Positions 8,258 through 16,344 of a stretch of DNA of 64,000 bases are shown here, piece after piece. The notes under the pieces were generated by a model, which saw only the letters and a list, made by a program, of their open reading frames with translations, was not told the origin of the DNA and did no database searches. The DNA lies in NCBI RefSeq assembly GCF_014897585.1, contig NZ_JABUXW010000002.1:62001-126000 (forward strand), read 5' to 3'. Positions within the stretch are counted from its first letter, which is position 1, and every line of letters begins with the position of its first letter. A program made the position numbers and the translations under genes. The DNA comes from Brachybacterium tyrofermentans (GTDB lineage: Bacteria > Actinomycetota > Actinomycetes > Actinomycetales > Dermabacteraceae).

Positions 8258-9025
8258 ATGATCGAAATCCTCACTCCCATCGAGCTGACGCGCGCTCGGA
8301 GCACCGGGCGACTCGTCGCCGAGATCCTCCAGGAGCTCGCGAGCCGCAGCGTCATCGGCACCTCCCTGCTGGAGATCGACTCCTGGGCCCGCGAGCTGAT
8401 CCTCGACGCCGGCGCGGAGTCCTGCTACGTCGACTACGAGCCGCCCTTCGGCCGGGGCCCGTTCGGCCACTACGTCTGCACCGCCGTGAACGATGCCGTG
8501 CTGCACGGGATGCCCCGCGACCAGGCGCTCACCGACGGTGACCTGCTGACCCTCGACCTCGCTGTGCTCCGGGACGGGGTCGCGGCCGATGCCGCGATCA
8601 GCGTGGTCGTCGGCACGGAGCGACCCGCACGGAGCGTGGCGATGATCGAGACCACGCAGCGCGCCCTCGCGGCCGGGATCGCCGCGGCCGGCCCAGGGGC
8701 CCGCCTGGGCGACGTCTCGGCGGCGATCGGCGCCGTGCTGCAGGGAGCGGGCTATCCCGTGAACACCGAGTTCGGAGGCCACGGGATCGGGTCGACCATG
8801 CACCAGGACCCGCATGTGCCCAACATCGGTCGTGCCGAGCGCGGCTACCGCCTGCGCCCGGGGCTGCTGCTCGCGCTCGAACCCTGGGTCATGGAGGACA
8901 CGGACGAGCTCGTGGTGGATGCCGACGGCTGGACGCTGCGCAGCGCGACCGGCGCGCGGGCGGCGCACACGGAGCACACGATCGCGATCACCGAGGACGG
9001 CGCCGAGATCCTGACCGTCTGCTGA
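8258..9025 (+). CDS. map: type I methionine aminopeptidase
   Basis: A 255-residue M24A metallopeptidase that removes the initiator methionine from new proteins. All five metal ligands are present: D100 (TLDLA), D111 (VAADAA), H175 (GGHGIG), E208 (ALEPW) and E239 (HTEHT); H83 (VLHG) is the substrate-site histidine. A GAGAGG ribosome site precedes the ATG. It is not in the usual secY-adk-map context and is paired with a divergent HTH gene, so it is probably an accessory, regulated copy. Residues differ enough from housekeeping Map that a specialised substrate is possible. Confidence 0.92.
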   Translation: MIEILTPIELTRARSTGRLVAEILQELASRSVIGTSLLEIDSWARELILDAGAESCYVDYEPPFGRGPFGHYVCTAVNDAVLHGMPRDQALTDGDLLTLDLAVLRDGVAADAAISVVVGTERPARSVAMIETTQRALAAGIAAAGPGARLGDVSAAIGAVLQGAGYPVNTEFGGHGIGSTMHQDPHVPNIGRAERGYRLRPGLLLALEPWVMEDTDELVVDADGWTLRSATGARAAHTEHTIAITEDGAEILTVC

Positions 9026-9058
9026 CGCCTGCAGGAGCAGCTTCGGTTCCCGCACCGA

Positions 9059-9913
9059 TCAGGACACCCGTGACGCCGCGCGATCGAGGAGGTCGCGCAC
9101 GGCGGAGTCGAAGAGCTCGGGCTCCTCGAGGTTCGGATAGTGGGCGGCGCCGGGGACCTCGACATAGCGGCCGTCGGGGACGACATCCGCCAGGCGACGG
9201 CCGTTGGCACGATGGTCGGCCCCGTCGAGGGCGCCGCACAGGGCGAGCACCGGAACCTCCAGTCCAGGAAGGCGTTCCCAGGTGTCCCGGACAGCGGTCG
9301 GTGCCGGCGGCGGCACCGGGGTCCCGTCGGGCGCGGTGCGCAGATGGCCGACGACCGTATCCCTGGCCATCATGGCGATGCGGTCACGCACCGCCGGGTC
9401 CACCTGGTCGAGCGTCCGCGTCGGGCCTGCGGTGAACCGCTGGAACACGTCGATCCAGGCCTGCAGGTCACCTCCCTGCTCCGCGGCCCTCCAGTCCCCG
9501 AAGGCCTGGAGGGCCCAGGGATCGGTGAACTCCGGCTCGCTCGTCCCGGTGCCGCAGACCACGATCCCTGCAACCCGTTCAGGGTGCTCGAGGGCGAGGT
9601 CACCGGCCGTTCCGCCGCCCATCGAGATTCCGACGACCACGACCTGCTCGAGGTGGAGGGCATCCAGGAGGGCGAGGACGTCGTCGACCAGACGGTGCTC
9701 CCCCTCGGCGTCCGAGGAGCCGCCGTGGCCGCGCGCGTCGGGGACGATGATCCGCCTGTCGGGGAAAGCTGCGAGCTGAGGGTGCCACAGCCGTTTGTCC
9801 ACGGCGCCGCCATGAAGGAGCACGAGCGGCGGCGCGCCGGAGGTGGGGTCACCCTCGTCGTAGAAGGCGATGCGCTGATCGGACAGGTCGAGGTGATGCA
9901 CCGTGGGGATCAT
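9059..9913 (-). CDS. alpha/beta-hydrolase
   Basis: A 284-residue alpha/beta-hydrolase fold protein. The oxyanion region is LVLLHGGAVDKRLW, the nucleophile elbow GISMGG (serine nucleophile), and the catalytic histidine lies in the C-terminal PGAAHYPNLEEPELF. These resemble esterases and 3-oxoadipate enol-lactone hydrolase-like enzymes; the substrate is unknown. ATG 9913 was chosen because it fits the fold's first strand. The start codon lies inside a perfect inverted repeat (9912-9930) shared with the divergent MarR gene, so it is probably under MarR control. Confidence 0.88.
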   Translation of the reverse strand: MIPTVHHLDLSDQRIAFYDEGDPTSGAPPLVLLHGGAVDKRLWHPQLAAFPDRRIIVPDARGHGGSSDAEGEHRLVDDVLALLDALHLEQVVVVGISMGGGTAGDLALEHPERVAGIVVCGTGTSEPEFTDPWALQAFGDWRAAEQGGDLQAWIDVFQRFTAGPTRTLDQVDPAVRDRIAMMARDTVVGHLRTAPDGTPVPPPAPTAVRDTWERLPGLEVPVLALCGALDGADHRANGRRLADVVPDGRYVEVPGAAHYPNLEEPELFDSAVRDLLDRAASRVS

Positions 9914-9930
9914 GACACCTAGGGTGTCAT
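9912..9930. promoter_or_regulatory. MarR operator 1 (covers the hydrolase start)
   Basis: ATGACACC, TAG, GGTGTCAT: perfect 8-bp arms with a 3-bp spacer. It overlaps the ATG of the minus-strand hydrolase gene. The same half-site (ATGACA) recurs in operator 2. A bound MarR dimer here would block hydrolase expression. Confidence 0.75.
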
Positions 9931-9934
9931 AGTT

Positions 9935-9963
9935 TTCGCCTATGACAACCCCGTTGTCATACT
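9935..9963 (+). promoter_or_regulatory. marR promoter with MarR operator 2 in its spacer
   Basis: TATGACAAC, CCC, GTTGTCATA (9941-9961): perfect 9-bp arms with a 3-bp spacer. A possible -35 TTCGCC (9935-9940) and -10 CATACT (9958-9963) flank it, so the operator fills the promoter spacer and runs into the -10. The -10 is 6 bases from the ATG at 9970, which suggests a leaderless mRNA. The operator is clear; the promoter hexamers are weak matches. Confidence 0.65.
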
Positions 9964-9969
9964 GGGCCG

Positions 9970-10461
9970 ATGAGCACACCCTCCTCACGCGATGCGCTTC
10001 CCCCCGATGCGCTCGCGGAACGCCTCGCCGAGGTCTATGTGGCGATCGGGCCGGTCTACCGGCGAGTCGCCCGGATCGTCGAGCACGACGGGCACAGCAG
10101 CGGGCTGTCCGTGGGAGTGCGCAACGTGCTGGATCAGCTGCGACGCCGTGGCGAGCTCACGGTCCCCCAGCTGGCTCACGAGCAGGATCTCAGCCGTCAG
10201 TTCGTCCAGCGGATGGTCCATGACGCGCGAGGCGCGGATCTCGTGGAGCTGGTGGAGAATCCTGCCCACCGGCGCTCGTCCCTGGTGCGCATCACCCCTG
10301 CCGGCCGGGAGGCGATCGGCGCCGTCATCGGGCGGGAGCATGAACTGATGGGGCGCGTCGGCGGTCACCTCACCGCTGCCGAGCTCGAGGCGACCGTACG
10401 GGTGCTGCGCCACATGGACGCGGCGCTGGTCGAGATAGAGGTCGAATGGCGCCAGTTATGA
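9970..10461 (+). CDS. MarR-family transcriptional regulator
   Basis: A 163-residue winged-helix regulator. The recognition region is GELTVPQLAHEQDLSRQFVQRMVHDARGADLVELV, followed by the wing ENPAHRRSSLVRITPAGREA; helices at both ends form the dimer interface. MarR proteins usually repress until a small phenolic or oxidising compound binds. It is divergent from an alpha/beta-hydrolase with two perfect inverted repeats between them, and its stop overlaps the following GyrI-like gene. The three genes look like one ligand-responsive unit. Confidence 0.92.
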   Translation: MSTPSSRDALPPDALAERLAEVYVAIGPVYRRVARIVEHDGHSSGLSVGVRNVLDQLRRRGELTVPQLAHEQDLSRQFVQRMVHDARGADLVELVENPAHRRSSLVRITPAGREAIGAVIGREHELMGRVGGHLTAAELEATVRVLRHMDAALVEIEVEWRQL

Positions 10462-11057
10462 CACCTCAGGTAGCACGGAAGCTCGACGTGAAGAAGGATC
10501 TCGAGACCTACCGGGCCCGCCGCGGGACCTTCCGGACCCTCGAGGTCCCCTCGATGCACTTCCTCATGATCGACGGGCAGGGCGATCCAAACACGTCGCC
10601 GGCTTACGAGGCGGCGCTCGGGGAGCTCTACCCGCTCGCGTACGCCCTGAAATTCCGCAGCCGGAGGACACTCGGCCGGGACTACGTGGTCCCACCGCTG
10701 GAGGGCCTGTGGTGGGCCGATGACATGGAGGCGTTCACCGCCCTGCGCGACAAGAGCCGGTGGCACTGGCGTCTGATGCTCATGACGCCGCCGTGGATCA
10801 CGGCGGAGCAGGTGGAGACCGCGGGAGCCGTGCGCTGGGAGCAGTTCGCCGAGGGACTGTGCGTGCAGACCCTCCACGTCGGTCCCTACGACGCCGAGGG
10901 CCCGGTGCTCGAGCAGATGCATCACGAGGTGATCCCCGCTCGGGACCTGGAGATGACGGGCCGGCACCACGAGATCTATCTCGGGGACCCGCGTCGCGCA
11001 GCCCCGGAGCGCCTGCGCACGATCTTGCGCCAACCGGTGCGCCGCATGCTCAGATGA
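10446..11057 (+). CDS. GyrI-like small-molecule-binding domain protein
   Basis: A 203-residue protein of the GyrI-like/SOUL fold (LDVKKDLETYRARRGTFRTLEVP at the N-terminus, MHFLMIDGQGDPNTSPAYEAAL, and QTLHVGPYDAEGPVLEQMHHEV near 145-170). Members bind hydrophobic small molecules, often as partners of drug-responsive regulators. ATG 10446 has an AGAGG site 4 bases upstream; ATG 10458 (residue 5) forms an ATGA overlap with the MarR stop and is a real alternative. The region 10458-10476 resembles the MarR operators. Catalytic activity unknown. Confidence 0.85.
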   Translation: MAPVMTPQVARKLDVKKDLETYRARRGTFRTLEVPSMHFLMIDGQGDPNTSPAYEAALGELYPLAYALKFRSRRTLGRDYVVPPLEGLWWADDMEAFTALRDKSRWHWRLMLMTPPWITAEQVETAGAVRWEQFAEGLCVQTLHVGPYDAEGPVLEQMHHEVIPARDLEMTGRHHEIYLGDPRRAAPERLRTILRQPVRRMLR

Positions 11058-12240
11058 GCACCTCGCCGGACCGGGCGACGACGCGTCCGCCGGCAAGCAC
11101 GAGCTCCCGGCGCGGGGCGCGAACGATCGCGTCGGGCACGTTCTCCGCCTCCATCAGGATCAGATCCGCGCGGGCACCGGGCACGAGATCGTGCACCTCG
11201 CGGTGCACGAACCCTGCCGCGTCGCTGGACGCGAGCCGCGCGACCTGCACGAGGTCCTCGTCGCGGCGCCCCCCGTGCAGCCGTGCGAAGTCCAGGGCCA
11301 CCCGCAGCAGGTCACCGTCCCCGTAGGGGGACCAGAGATCGCGCACGCCGTCGGTGCCCAGCCCCAGGCCCACGCCGGCGTCGCGCATCCGGGCCCAGGG
11401 CAGCGGCGCTGACCCGATGGGGGCGACGGTGCTCCAGGATATGCCGAGCTGCGCGAGCTCCTCGAGCAGGGCCTCCTGCCGACCTGCGGGCAGCTGCCCC
11501 AGGGCGAAACCGTGGGCGATGTTCACCTTTCCCTCGAGCCCGGCGCGGCGGGTGCGGTCGATGATCAGCTCGTACTCGAAGGCCCCCAGCTCGCCCCCGG
11601 CATGGAGATGGATGTCGAGACCGCAGCCGTGCCGCGCGGCGATGTCGAAGAGGCCGTCGAGCTGGCCGACGGGGTCCCGGTCGATGAGGCAGGGATCCAG
11701 TCCGCCGATGCTGTCCGCGCCCGCGAGCGCCGCACGGTCCAGCAGCTCCAGGACACCCTCGCGCCGGATCACGCCGTCCTGCGGGAAGGCGACGATCTCC
11801 ACCTCGAGCGCGCCCTCCAGACGTGCGACCGCCTCCTGGACCGCGGCGATGCCGTCGAGACCGACCCCGAGATCGACGTCGACGTGGCTGCGGGCGGCGG
11901 TGGTCCCATGACGGAGGAACTCCCTCAGCACGCGCTCGGTGACGTCGGGCCCCGGGATCCCGAGGGCGTCCCGCTCCGCGCGCTCGTGCGCGATGCGCCC
12001 CTGCGTCGTCGGCTCACCGCCGTAGGACACCCAGGGCCGACCCCACCAGGACTTGTCCACGTGAGCGTGCGCATTGATCAGTCCGGGAAGCGCGAGCATG
12101 CCGCGCCCGTCGATGACCTCGGCTCCCTCCGGCGCCTCCCCTCCGGGCGGGAGCACCGCCGCGACGGTGTCGCCGTCGATCAGGAGGTCGGCGGGATCGT
12201 GACCCCAGGGCCGGATGGAGCGGAGGATCGTGAGCGTCAT
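11050..12240 (-). CDS. cytosine deaminase-like amidohydrolase
   Basis: A 396-residue metal-dependent amidohydrolase. The metal motif HAHVDKSWW lies near residue 59, with further ligands in RSHVDVDLG, DIHLHAGGE, NIAHGFALG and the catalytic aspartate in GLGTDGVRDLW. This pattern is of the CodA/atrazine-related branch that deaminates cyclic nitrogen compounds. The substrate is not certain. A GGTATACC palindrome 9 bp upstream of its start and a GntR gene behind it suggest regulated catabolism of an environmental compound. It overlaps the GyrI-like gene tail-to-tail by 8 bases. Confidence 0.88.
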   Translation of the reverse strand: MTLTILRSIRPWGHDPADLLIDGDTVAAVLPPGGEAPEGAEVIDGRGMLALPGLINAHAHVDKSWWGRPWVSYGGEPTTQGRIAHERAERDALGIPGPDVTERVLREFLRHGTTAARSHVDVDLGVGLDGIAAVQEAVARLEGALEVEIVAFPQDGVIRREGVLELLDRAALAGADSIGGLDPCLIDRDPVGQLDGLFDIAARHGCGLDIHLHAGGELGAFEYELIIDRTRRAGLEGKVNIAHGFALGQLPAGRQEALLEELAQLGISWSTVAPIGSAPLPWARMRDAGVGLGLGTDGVRDLWSPYGDGDLLRVALDFARLHGGRRDEDLVQVARLASSDAAGFVHREVHDLVPGARADLILMEAENVPDAIVRAPRRELVLAGGRVVARSGEVLI

Positions 12241-12248
12241 GCAGAAAT

Positions 12249-12256
12249 GGTATACC
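12249..12256. promoter_or_regulatory. possible GntR/FadR-type operator
   Basis: GGTATACC, a perfect 8-bp palindrome within TGGTATACCG, directly upstream of the amidohydrolase start at 12240. FCD-type GntR regulators often bind short TGGT-N-ACCA-like sites. The neighbouring GntR gene is the natural candidate. Short, so chance occurrence is possible. Confidence 0.45.
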
Positions 12257-12298
12257 GAAATGGGGTCGGCGCGCCGCAGATCCGGCTCCGAGATGTCC

Positions 12299-12336
12299 GC
12301 TCCGCCCCGCCCTGACTGCTCCGCCTCGCCCTGACC
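12299..12336. repeat. two-copy 19-bp direct repeat
   Basis: Copies at 12299-12317 and 12318-12336 differ at two positions; each reads GCTCCGCC-Y-CGCCCTGAC plus one base. They lie between the amidohydrolase start and the end of the GntR gene. No function is evident; probably a slippage duplication. Confidence 0.6.
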
Positions 12337-12364
12337 GTTCCGACCTGGCCCGGCGCGATTCGAC

Positions 12365-13048
12365 TCACCCGGGCCGGACTCGACCTAAGTTCCCTGCCGG
12401 CCCCCCGGGGTCCCTGTGCCGCATGCGAGCCTGTTCCTCGCCGCTGCGCAGGTGCTCCACGACCAGGTGCCCGATCCCGGTGACGTCCTGCCGGGCGATC
12501 GCCGCGAAGAGCTGCTCGTGGCCCCGGACGATCTCGAGCAGGTCATCGTGCTGGGAGAGGGACCAGCGCATCCGGCTGCCCAGGAGCCGTCCCATCTCCG
12601 AGAGCACCTCGTTGTCCGACAGCTCGATGACGACCTCGTGGAAGTCTGCGGCCGCCCGACGCGCGACGACACCGTCCCCCTGCTGTGCGGCCTCCCGCTC
12701 CCGTTCCAGCACGGTTCGCAGACGCTCCAGGCCCTCCTCGGTGCGCCGCTCCGCCGCGAGGGGGAACACCGCCTTCTCCAGTGCCTCCCGTGCCTCTCGG
12801 ACCTCCCGGGACTGCTTCGCCGAGAACTCACGGACCACGGCCCAGGTGCGGGGCCGCAGGGTCACCAGGCCCTCCGCGGCCAGAGCTTTCAGGGCATCGC
12901 GCACGGGGACCCGGCTGACCGCGAGCCCTTCCGCCAGCTCGCGCTCGACCAGCCGGCTGCCGGGCGCGCGCACCCCGTCGAGGATCTCCTCGCGCAGCCG
13001 AGCGGTGACGCGCTCCCCCTCGGACACATGATCTGCACTCTCGCTCAT
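12365..13048 (-). CDS. GntR-family regulator with FCD effector domain
   Basis: A 227-residue regulator. Residues 10-75 are the GntR winged helix (ERELAEGLAVSRVPVRDALKALAAEGLV), and 85-215 the all-helical FCD domain with possible metal/carboxylate ligands (DFHEVVIELSDNEVL ... HEQLFAAIARQD ... HLVVEHL). FCD regulators usually respond to organic acids or related metabolites. It lies 124 bp upstream of the amidohydrolase on the same strand, with a GGTATACC site before that gene, so it is likely its regulator. A 7-bp-arm GC-rich hairpin (12347-12375) spans its stop codon. Confidence 0.92.
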   Translation of the reverse strand: MSESADHVSEGERVTARLREEILDGVRAPGSRLVERELAEGLAVSRVPVRDALKALAAEGLVTLRPRTWAVVREFSAKQSREVREAREALEKAVFPLAAERRTEEGLERLRTVLEREREAAQQGDGVVARRAAADFHEVVIELSDNEVLSEMGRLLGSRMRWSLSQHDDLLEIVRGHEQLFAAIARQDVTGIGHLVVEHLRSGEEQARMRHRDPGGPAGNLGRVRPG

Positions 13049-13057
13049 ACGTTCATC

Positions 13058-13086
13058 TTCGCAGGCTGTCTATGCCCGACTAGTCT
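13058..13086 (+). promoter_or_regulatory. possible leaderless promoter of the acyltransferase gene
   Basis: TTCGCA (13058-13063), 17 bases, TAGTCT (13081-13086), then 6 bases to the ATG at 13093. No ribosome site precedes the ATG, which fits a leaderless transcript. The hexamers match the consensus only partly. Confidence 0.35.
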
Positions 13087-13092
13087 GCTGCG

Positions 13093-14397
13093 ATGACGAC
13101 ACCGCGCCTCAGCCGCGCCCAGAAGGTCGATGCCGCCACTCCCGACTCGCGCAACCGGGTGGTGGACTTCCTGCGTGCCGCCGCGATCACCGTGGTGGTG
13201 CTGGGGCACTGGACGATCGTCGCGGTCGATGCCGACGGCGGGATCTCACCCCACGGCGTGCTCGACACCGCCCGGTGGACCCATCCGCTGACCTGGATCT
13301 TCCAGGTGATGCCGATCTTCTTCCTGGTGGGCGGCTACTCCAACGCCCTGTCGTGGCGCTCCGCCCGGCGCAAGGGCGTCGGCTACGCGCAGTGGCTGCG
13401 CACCAGGCTGCGTCGGCTCGGGATCCCGCTGCTGCCGCTGCTGATCGCCTGGCTCGTGATCAGCGTGATCGCGCTCGCCGCCGGCGCCCCGAACACGGCG
13501 CTGCAGCTCGCCACCCAGATGGCGCTGGTGCCCACCTGGTTCCTGGCCGCCTACCTGCTCGTGATCGTGGTCGCCCCTCCCCTGCTGGTGCTGTGGGAAC
13601 GCTTCGCCTGGTGGTCGATCGTGGGCGGCATCGCACTCGCCGGGGTGGTCGATGCGGTGAGCATCGGCCTGGACCAACCGCTGCTCGGCTATCCCAACTA
13701 CGTGCTGGTGTGGGCGAGCTTCCACCAGGTCGGCTTCGCCTGGCTCGACGGGCGGCTGGAGGGCCCCGCTCGGCGCCTGGCCCTGGTCGGCATCGGTGCG
13801 GTGGGCCTGGCCCTGCTGGTCGGCCTCGGCCCGTACCCGGTCTCGATGATCACCTCGGGGGCCGACGAGATCAGCAACTCCAGCCCCACCCGCGTGACCA
13901 TGGCGTTCCTGGGAATGCTGCAGGCCGGCCTCGTGCTGCTGCTGGAGCGGCCGCTGACCGCCCTGCTGCGCCGTCCCCGCCTCTGGTTCGTCACGGTGCT
14001 GGTGAACCAGCGCATCATGACGTGGTTCCTGTGGCACCTCACGGCCCTCGTGGGCCTGTCCCATCTCCTGCTCGCCCTGGGCGGCATCGGGCTGGGGCCC
14101 GCGCCCCTCAGCGGCATCTGGTGGGCGACGCGGCCGCTGTGGGCGCTGGTGCTGCTCGCCCTGACCGGGGTGATGGTGCTGGTGTTCGGCCGGTTCGAGG
14201 ATCCTCGCGAGGACGACCGGCCCGCCCCGCCCCTGTGGCGGCCGATCCTCGCCGCCGTGCTCGTCTGCGCGGGGCTCGCGGTGATGGCCGACGCCGGGAT
14301 GGTCGGCCCGGACGGGCTGCACTGGATCTGGCCGCTGCTGCCGATCCTGGGCATGATCGCCGGCGGCGTGATCCGTTTGCGAGGATCGAGGGCATGA
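13093..14397 (+). CDS. acyltransferase-3 family membrane protein
   Basis: A 434-residue membrane protein with about ten helices. The N-terminal helix carries the family's catalytic histidine pattern (FLRAAAITVVVLGHWTIV, H near residue 36), followed by MPIFFLVGGYSNALSW, the second conserved block. Acyltransferase-3 enzymes transfer acyl groups to extracellular sugars, lipids or peptidoglycan. The acceptor is not known. The next gene overlaps by four bases (ATGA), but its product is a soluble flavoenzyme, so shared function is not obvious. Confidence 0.9.
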   Translation: MTTPRLSRAQKVDAATPDSRNRVVDFLRAAAITVVVLGHWTIVAVDADGGISPHGVLDTARWTHPLTWIFQVMPIFFLVGGYSNALSWRSARRKGVGYAQWLRTRLRRLGIPLLPLLIAWLVISVIALAAGAPNTALQLATQMALVPTWFLAAYLLVIVVAPPLLVLWERFAWWSIVGGIALAGVVDAVSIGLDQPLLGYPNYVLVWASFHQVGFAWLDGRLEGPARRLALVGIGAVGLALLVGLGPYPVSMITSGADEISNSSPTRVTMAFLGMLQAGLVLLLERPLTALLRRPRLWFVTVLVNQRIMTWFLWHLTALVGLSHLLLALGGIGLGPAPLSGIWWATRPLWALVLLALTGVMVLVFGRFEDPREDDRPAPPLWRPILAAVLVCAGLAVMADAGMVGPDGLHWIWPLLPILGMIAGGVIRLRGSRA

Positions 14398-15416
14398 CCC
14401 CCGCTCTGCTCGACTCCCGCCTGCCCCTCGTCGCCGCGCCGATGGCCGGCGGACCCTCCACCGTCGGCCTCGCCGAGGCGGTCTCCTCCGCGGGCGCGTT
14501 CCCGTTCCTCGCCGGTGGGAACAAGAGCGCCGCTGCGCTCGGCGCGGAGATCGCCGCCGTCCGGGGACTCGGGGCGGACTTCGGGGTGAACCTCTTCGCC
14601 CTCCCGCCGCGCACGATCGACGAGGCGGCCTTCGCGTCCTATGCCGCCGAGCTCGCCGCGGAGGCCGACGCCTACGGGGTCATCCTGGACCCGGCGCCGC
14701 GCACAGATGACGACTCCTTCGAGGACAAGCTCGAGATGCTCACGCGCAGCCCGGTCCCGGTCGTGTCCTTCACCTTCGCGCTCCCCTCCGCCGAGCACGT
14801 GGCCGCTCTGCATGCCGTGCGCACGACGGTGCTGGCCAGCGTGACCTCGCCCGAGGAGGCATGGGCCGCGACCGAGCTCGGAGTGGACGGCCTCGTCGTC
14901 CAGGGACCGGACGCCGGCGGGCACAGCGCCATCCACGACCCCTCCCGCACGCCTCCTGCGATCCGGACGCCCGAGCTGGTGCGCCAGGTCGTGGCCGACA
15001 CGAACCTCCCCGTCATCGGCGCGGGCGGCGTGGACGGACCGGTCGCGGTGCATCGGATCCTCGCCGCGGGCGCTCGGGCCGTGGCCGTCGGCACCCTGCT
15101 GCTGCGCACGGACGAGGCCGGGACCTCCCCCACGCATCGCGCCGCCCTCGCGGATCGGTCCTTCACGGCGACGGCGCTGACCCGGGCGTTCACCGGCCGG
15201 CCGGCACGCTCGCTGCGCAACGGCTTCATCGACCGCCATGAGGCGTCGGCGCCGACGGCCTATCCCGCCGTCCATCACCTCACGCGGGAGCTGCGCCGTG
15301 CGGCGGGCGCCGCCGGGGACACCGACCGGCTCCATCTGTGGGCCGGGACCGGCTGGCGCAGTGCGCCGGAGGGCCCGGCGGCCGACGTCATCGCCCGGCT
15401 CGCGAAGGGGATCTGA
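14394..15416 (+). CDS. nitronate monooxygenase-like flavoprotein
   Basis: A 340-residue TIM-barrel FMN enzyme of the nitronate monooxygenase/2-nitropropane dioxygenase family. The N-terminus LPLVAAPMAGG, the VVQGPDAGGHSA loop carrying the family histidine near residue 181, the NLPVIGAGGV flavin-phosphate loop and VAVGTLLLRTDEAG are all visible. The family oxidises propionate-3-nitronate or similar toxic nitronates, so detoxification is the likely role. Translationally coupled to the acyltransferase gene by an ATGA overlap. Confidence 0.9.
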   Translation: MTPALLDSRLPLVAAPMAGGPSTVGLAEAVSSAGAFPFLAGGNKSAAALGAEIAAVRGLGADFGVNLFALPPRTIDEAAFASYAAELAAEADAYGVILDPAPRTDDDSFEDKLEMLTRSPVPVVSFTFALPSAEHVAALHAVRTTVLASVTSPEEAWAATELGVDGLVVQGPDAGGHSAIHDPSRTPPAIRTPELVRQVVADTNLPVIGAGGVDGPVAVHRILAAGARAVAVGTLLLRTDEAGTSPTHRAALADRSFTATALTRAFTGRPARSLRNGFIDRHEASAPTAYPAVHHLTRELRRAAGAAGDTDRLHLWAGTGWRSAPEGPAADVIARLAKGI

Positions 15417-15434
15417 GCCTCCGCCCGCGCGGGG

Positions 15435-16274
15435 TCACGCGTCCCGCAGCACCTGGGTGCCGATGACGCCCAGCAGCTCGAGCTTCTGCGCGGCGTCCGT
15501 GCCCTCGAGCGGGAAGAAGGCGTGCATCGACACGTCCTCGTCGGGGGTGAGCAGCACTTCGCAGCGCAGCTCGATGGCCCCGATCTCAGGATGCAGGAAC
15601 ACCTTCTGATCGATCTGGCGCTGCGTGACGTCGTGCAGCGCCCACAGCCGGGCGAACTCGCCGCTGCGCTCCTCCAGCTCGTCGACCAGCGCGGTGACCT
15701 CCGCGTCGCCGCCGCGGCGGGTGAACGCGGCGCGCAGATCGCTCACGTGGGCGGCGGAGATCCTCTCCCAGTGGTCCGAGGGCATCAGTCGGGCCGACGG
15801 GTCGGTGAACCATCGCCGCACGAGGTTCCGGTCCCGAGCGGTGTCCCCCAGCACTCCCCCGACCAGTGCCGTGCCGAGGGCATTGGTCCAGAGCACCTCG
15901 CCGAGATCCGTCAGGATCACGACGGGGAGGTCCGTGAGCCGGTTCCCCAGGGCGATCAGGCCCGGGCGCACATGATGGCCGGCGCGCCGCGGGGGCGGGG
16001 CGTGACCGCCCAGACGCAGCAGATGGTCGCGCTGCTCCCGGTCGCAGTGCAGCGCCTGGGCGATGGCCAGCACGACCCCGGCTGAGGGCGCCGAGCCCCG
16101 ACCCTGCTCGAGGCGCGTGTAATGGTCCACCGAGACGCCGGCGAGCATCGCGACCTCCTCGCGGCGCAGCCCGGGCGTGCGGCGCCGGGACCCTTCGGGC
16201 AGACCGGCGTCGACCGGACGCAGCTGCTCGCGGCGGCGGCGCAGGAAATCGGCGAGGCCCTGTCGATCGATCAT
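15435..16274 (-). CDS. MmyB-type XRE transcriptional regulator
   Basis: A 279-residue protein. The N-terminus is an XRE helix-turn-helix (RTPGLRREEVAMLAGVSVDHYTRLEQGRG), and residues about 105-275 are the MmyB-like ligand-binding domain that binds fatty acid-like molecules in studied homologues. It is divergent from an aldo/keto reductase, the common arrangement in which the regulator controls a neighbouring oxidoreductase. A second paralogue lies at 42775-43680 with the same arrangement beside an SDR gene. Confidence 0.9.
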   Translation of the reverse strand: MIDRQGLADFLRRRREQLRPVDAGLPEGSRRRTPGLRREEVAMLAGVSVDHYTRLEQGRGSAPSAGVVLAIAQALHCDREQRDHLLRLGGHAPPPRRAGHHVRPGLIALGNRLTDLPVVILTDLGEVLWTNALGTALVGGVLGDTARDRNLVRRWFTDPSARLMPSDHWERISAAHVSDLRAAFTRRGGDAEVTALVDELEERSGEFARLWALHDVTQRQIDQKVFLHPEIGAIELRCEVLLTPDEDVSMHAFFPLEGTDAAQKLELLGVIGTQVLRDA

Positions 16275-16344
16275 CGACCCATCCTCCTCCTCGCCCGGCG
16301 CGCTATCCAGGGACGGCCTCTCCCCGGATGAACCGGGCCTCGTG

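Noticed and set aside
7929-9025. XRE/aminopeptidase pair as a toxin-antitoxin system
   Set aside because: The genes are divergent, not an operon with overlap, and the enzyme is a complete methionine aminopeptidase with all metal ligands. A regulated enzyme is the simpler reading.
13046-13092. Operator for the GntR regulator in the GntR/acyltransferase gap
   Set aside because: The 44-bp gap holds no inverted repeat similar to GGTATACC, so control of the acyltransferase by the GntR protein is not supported.
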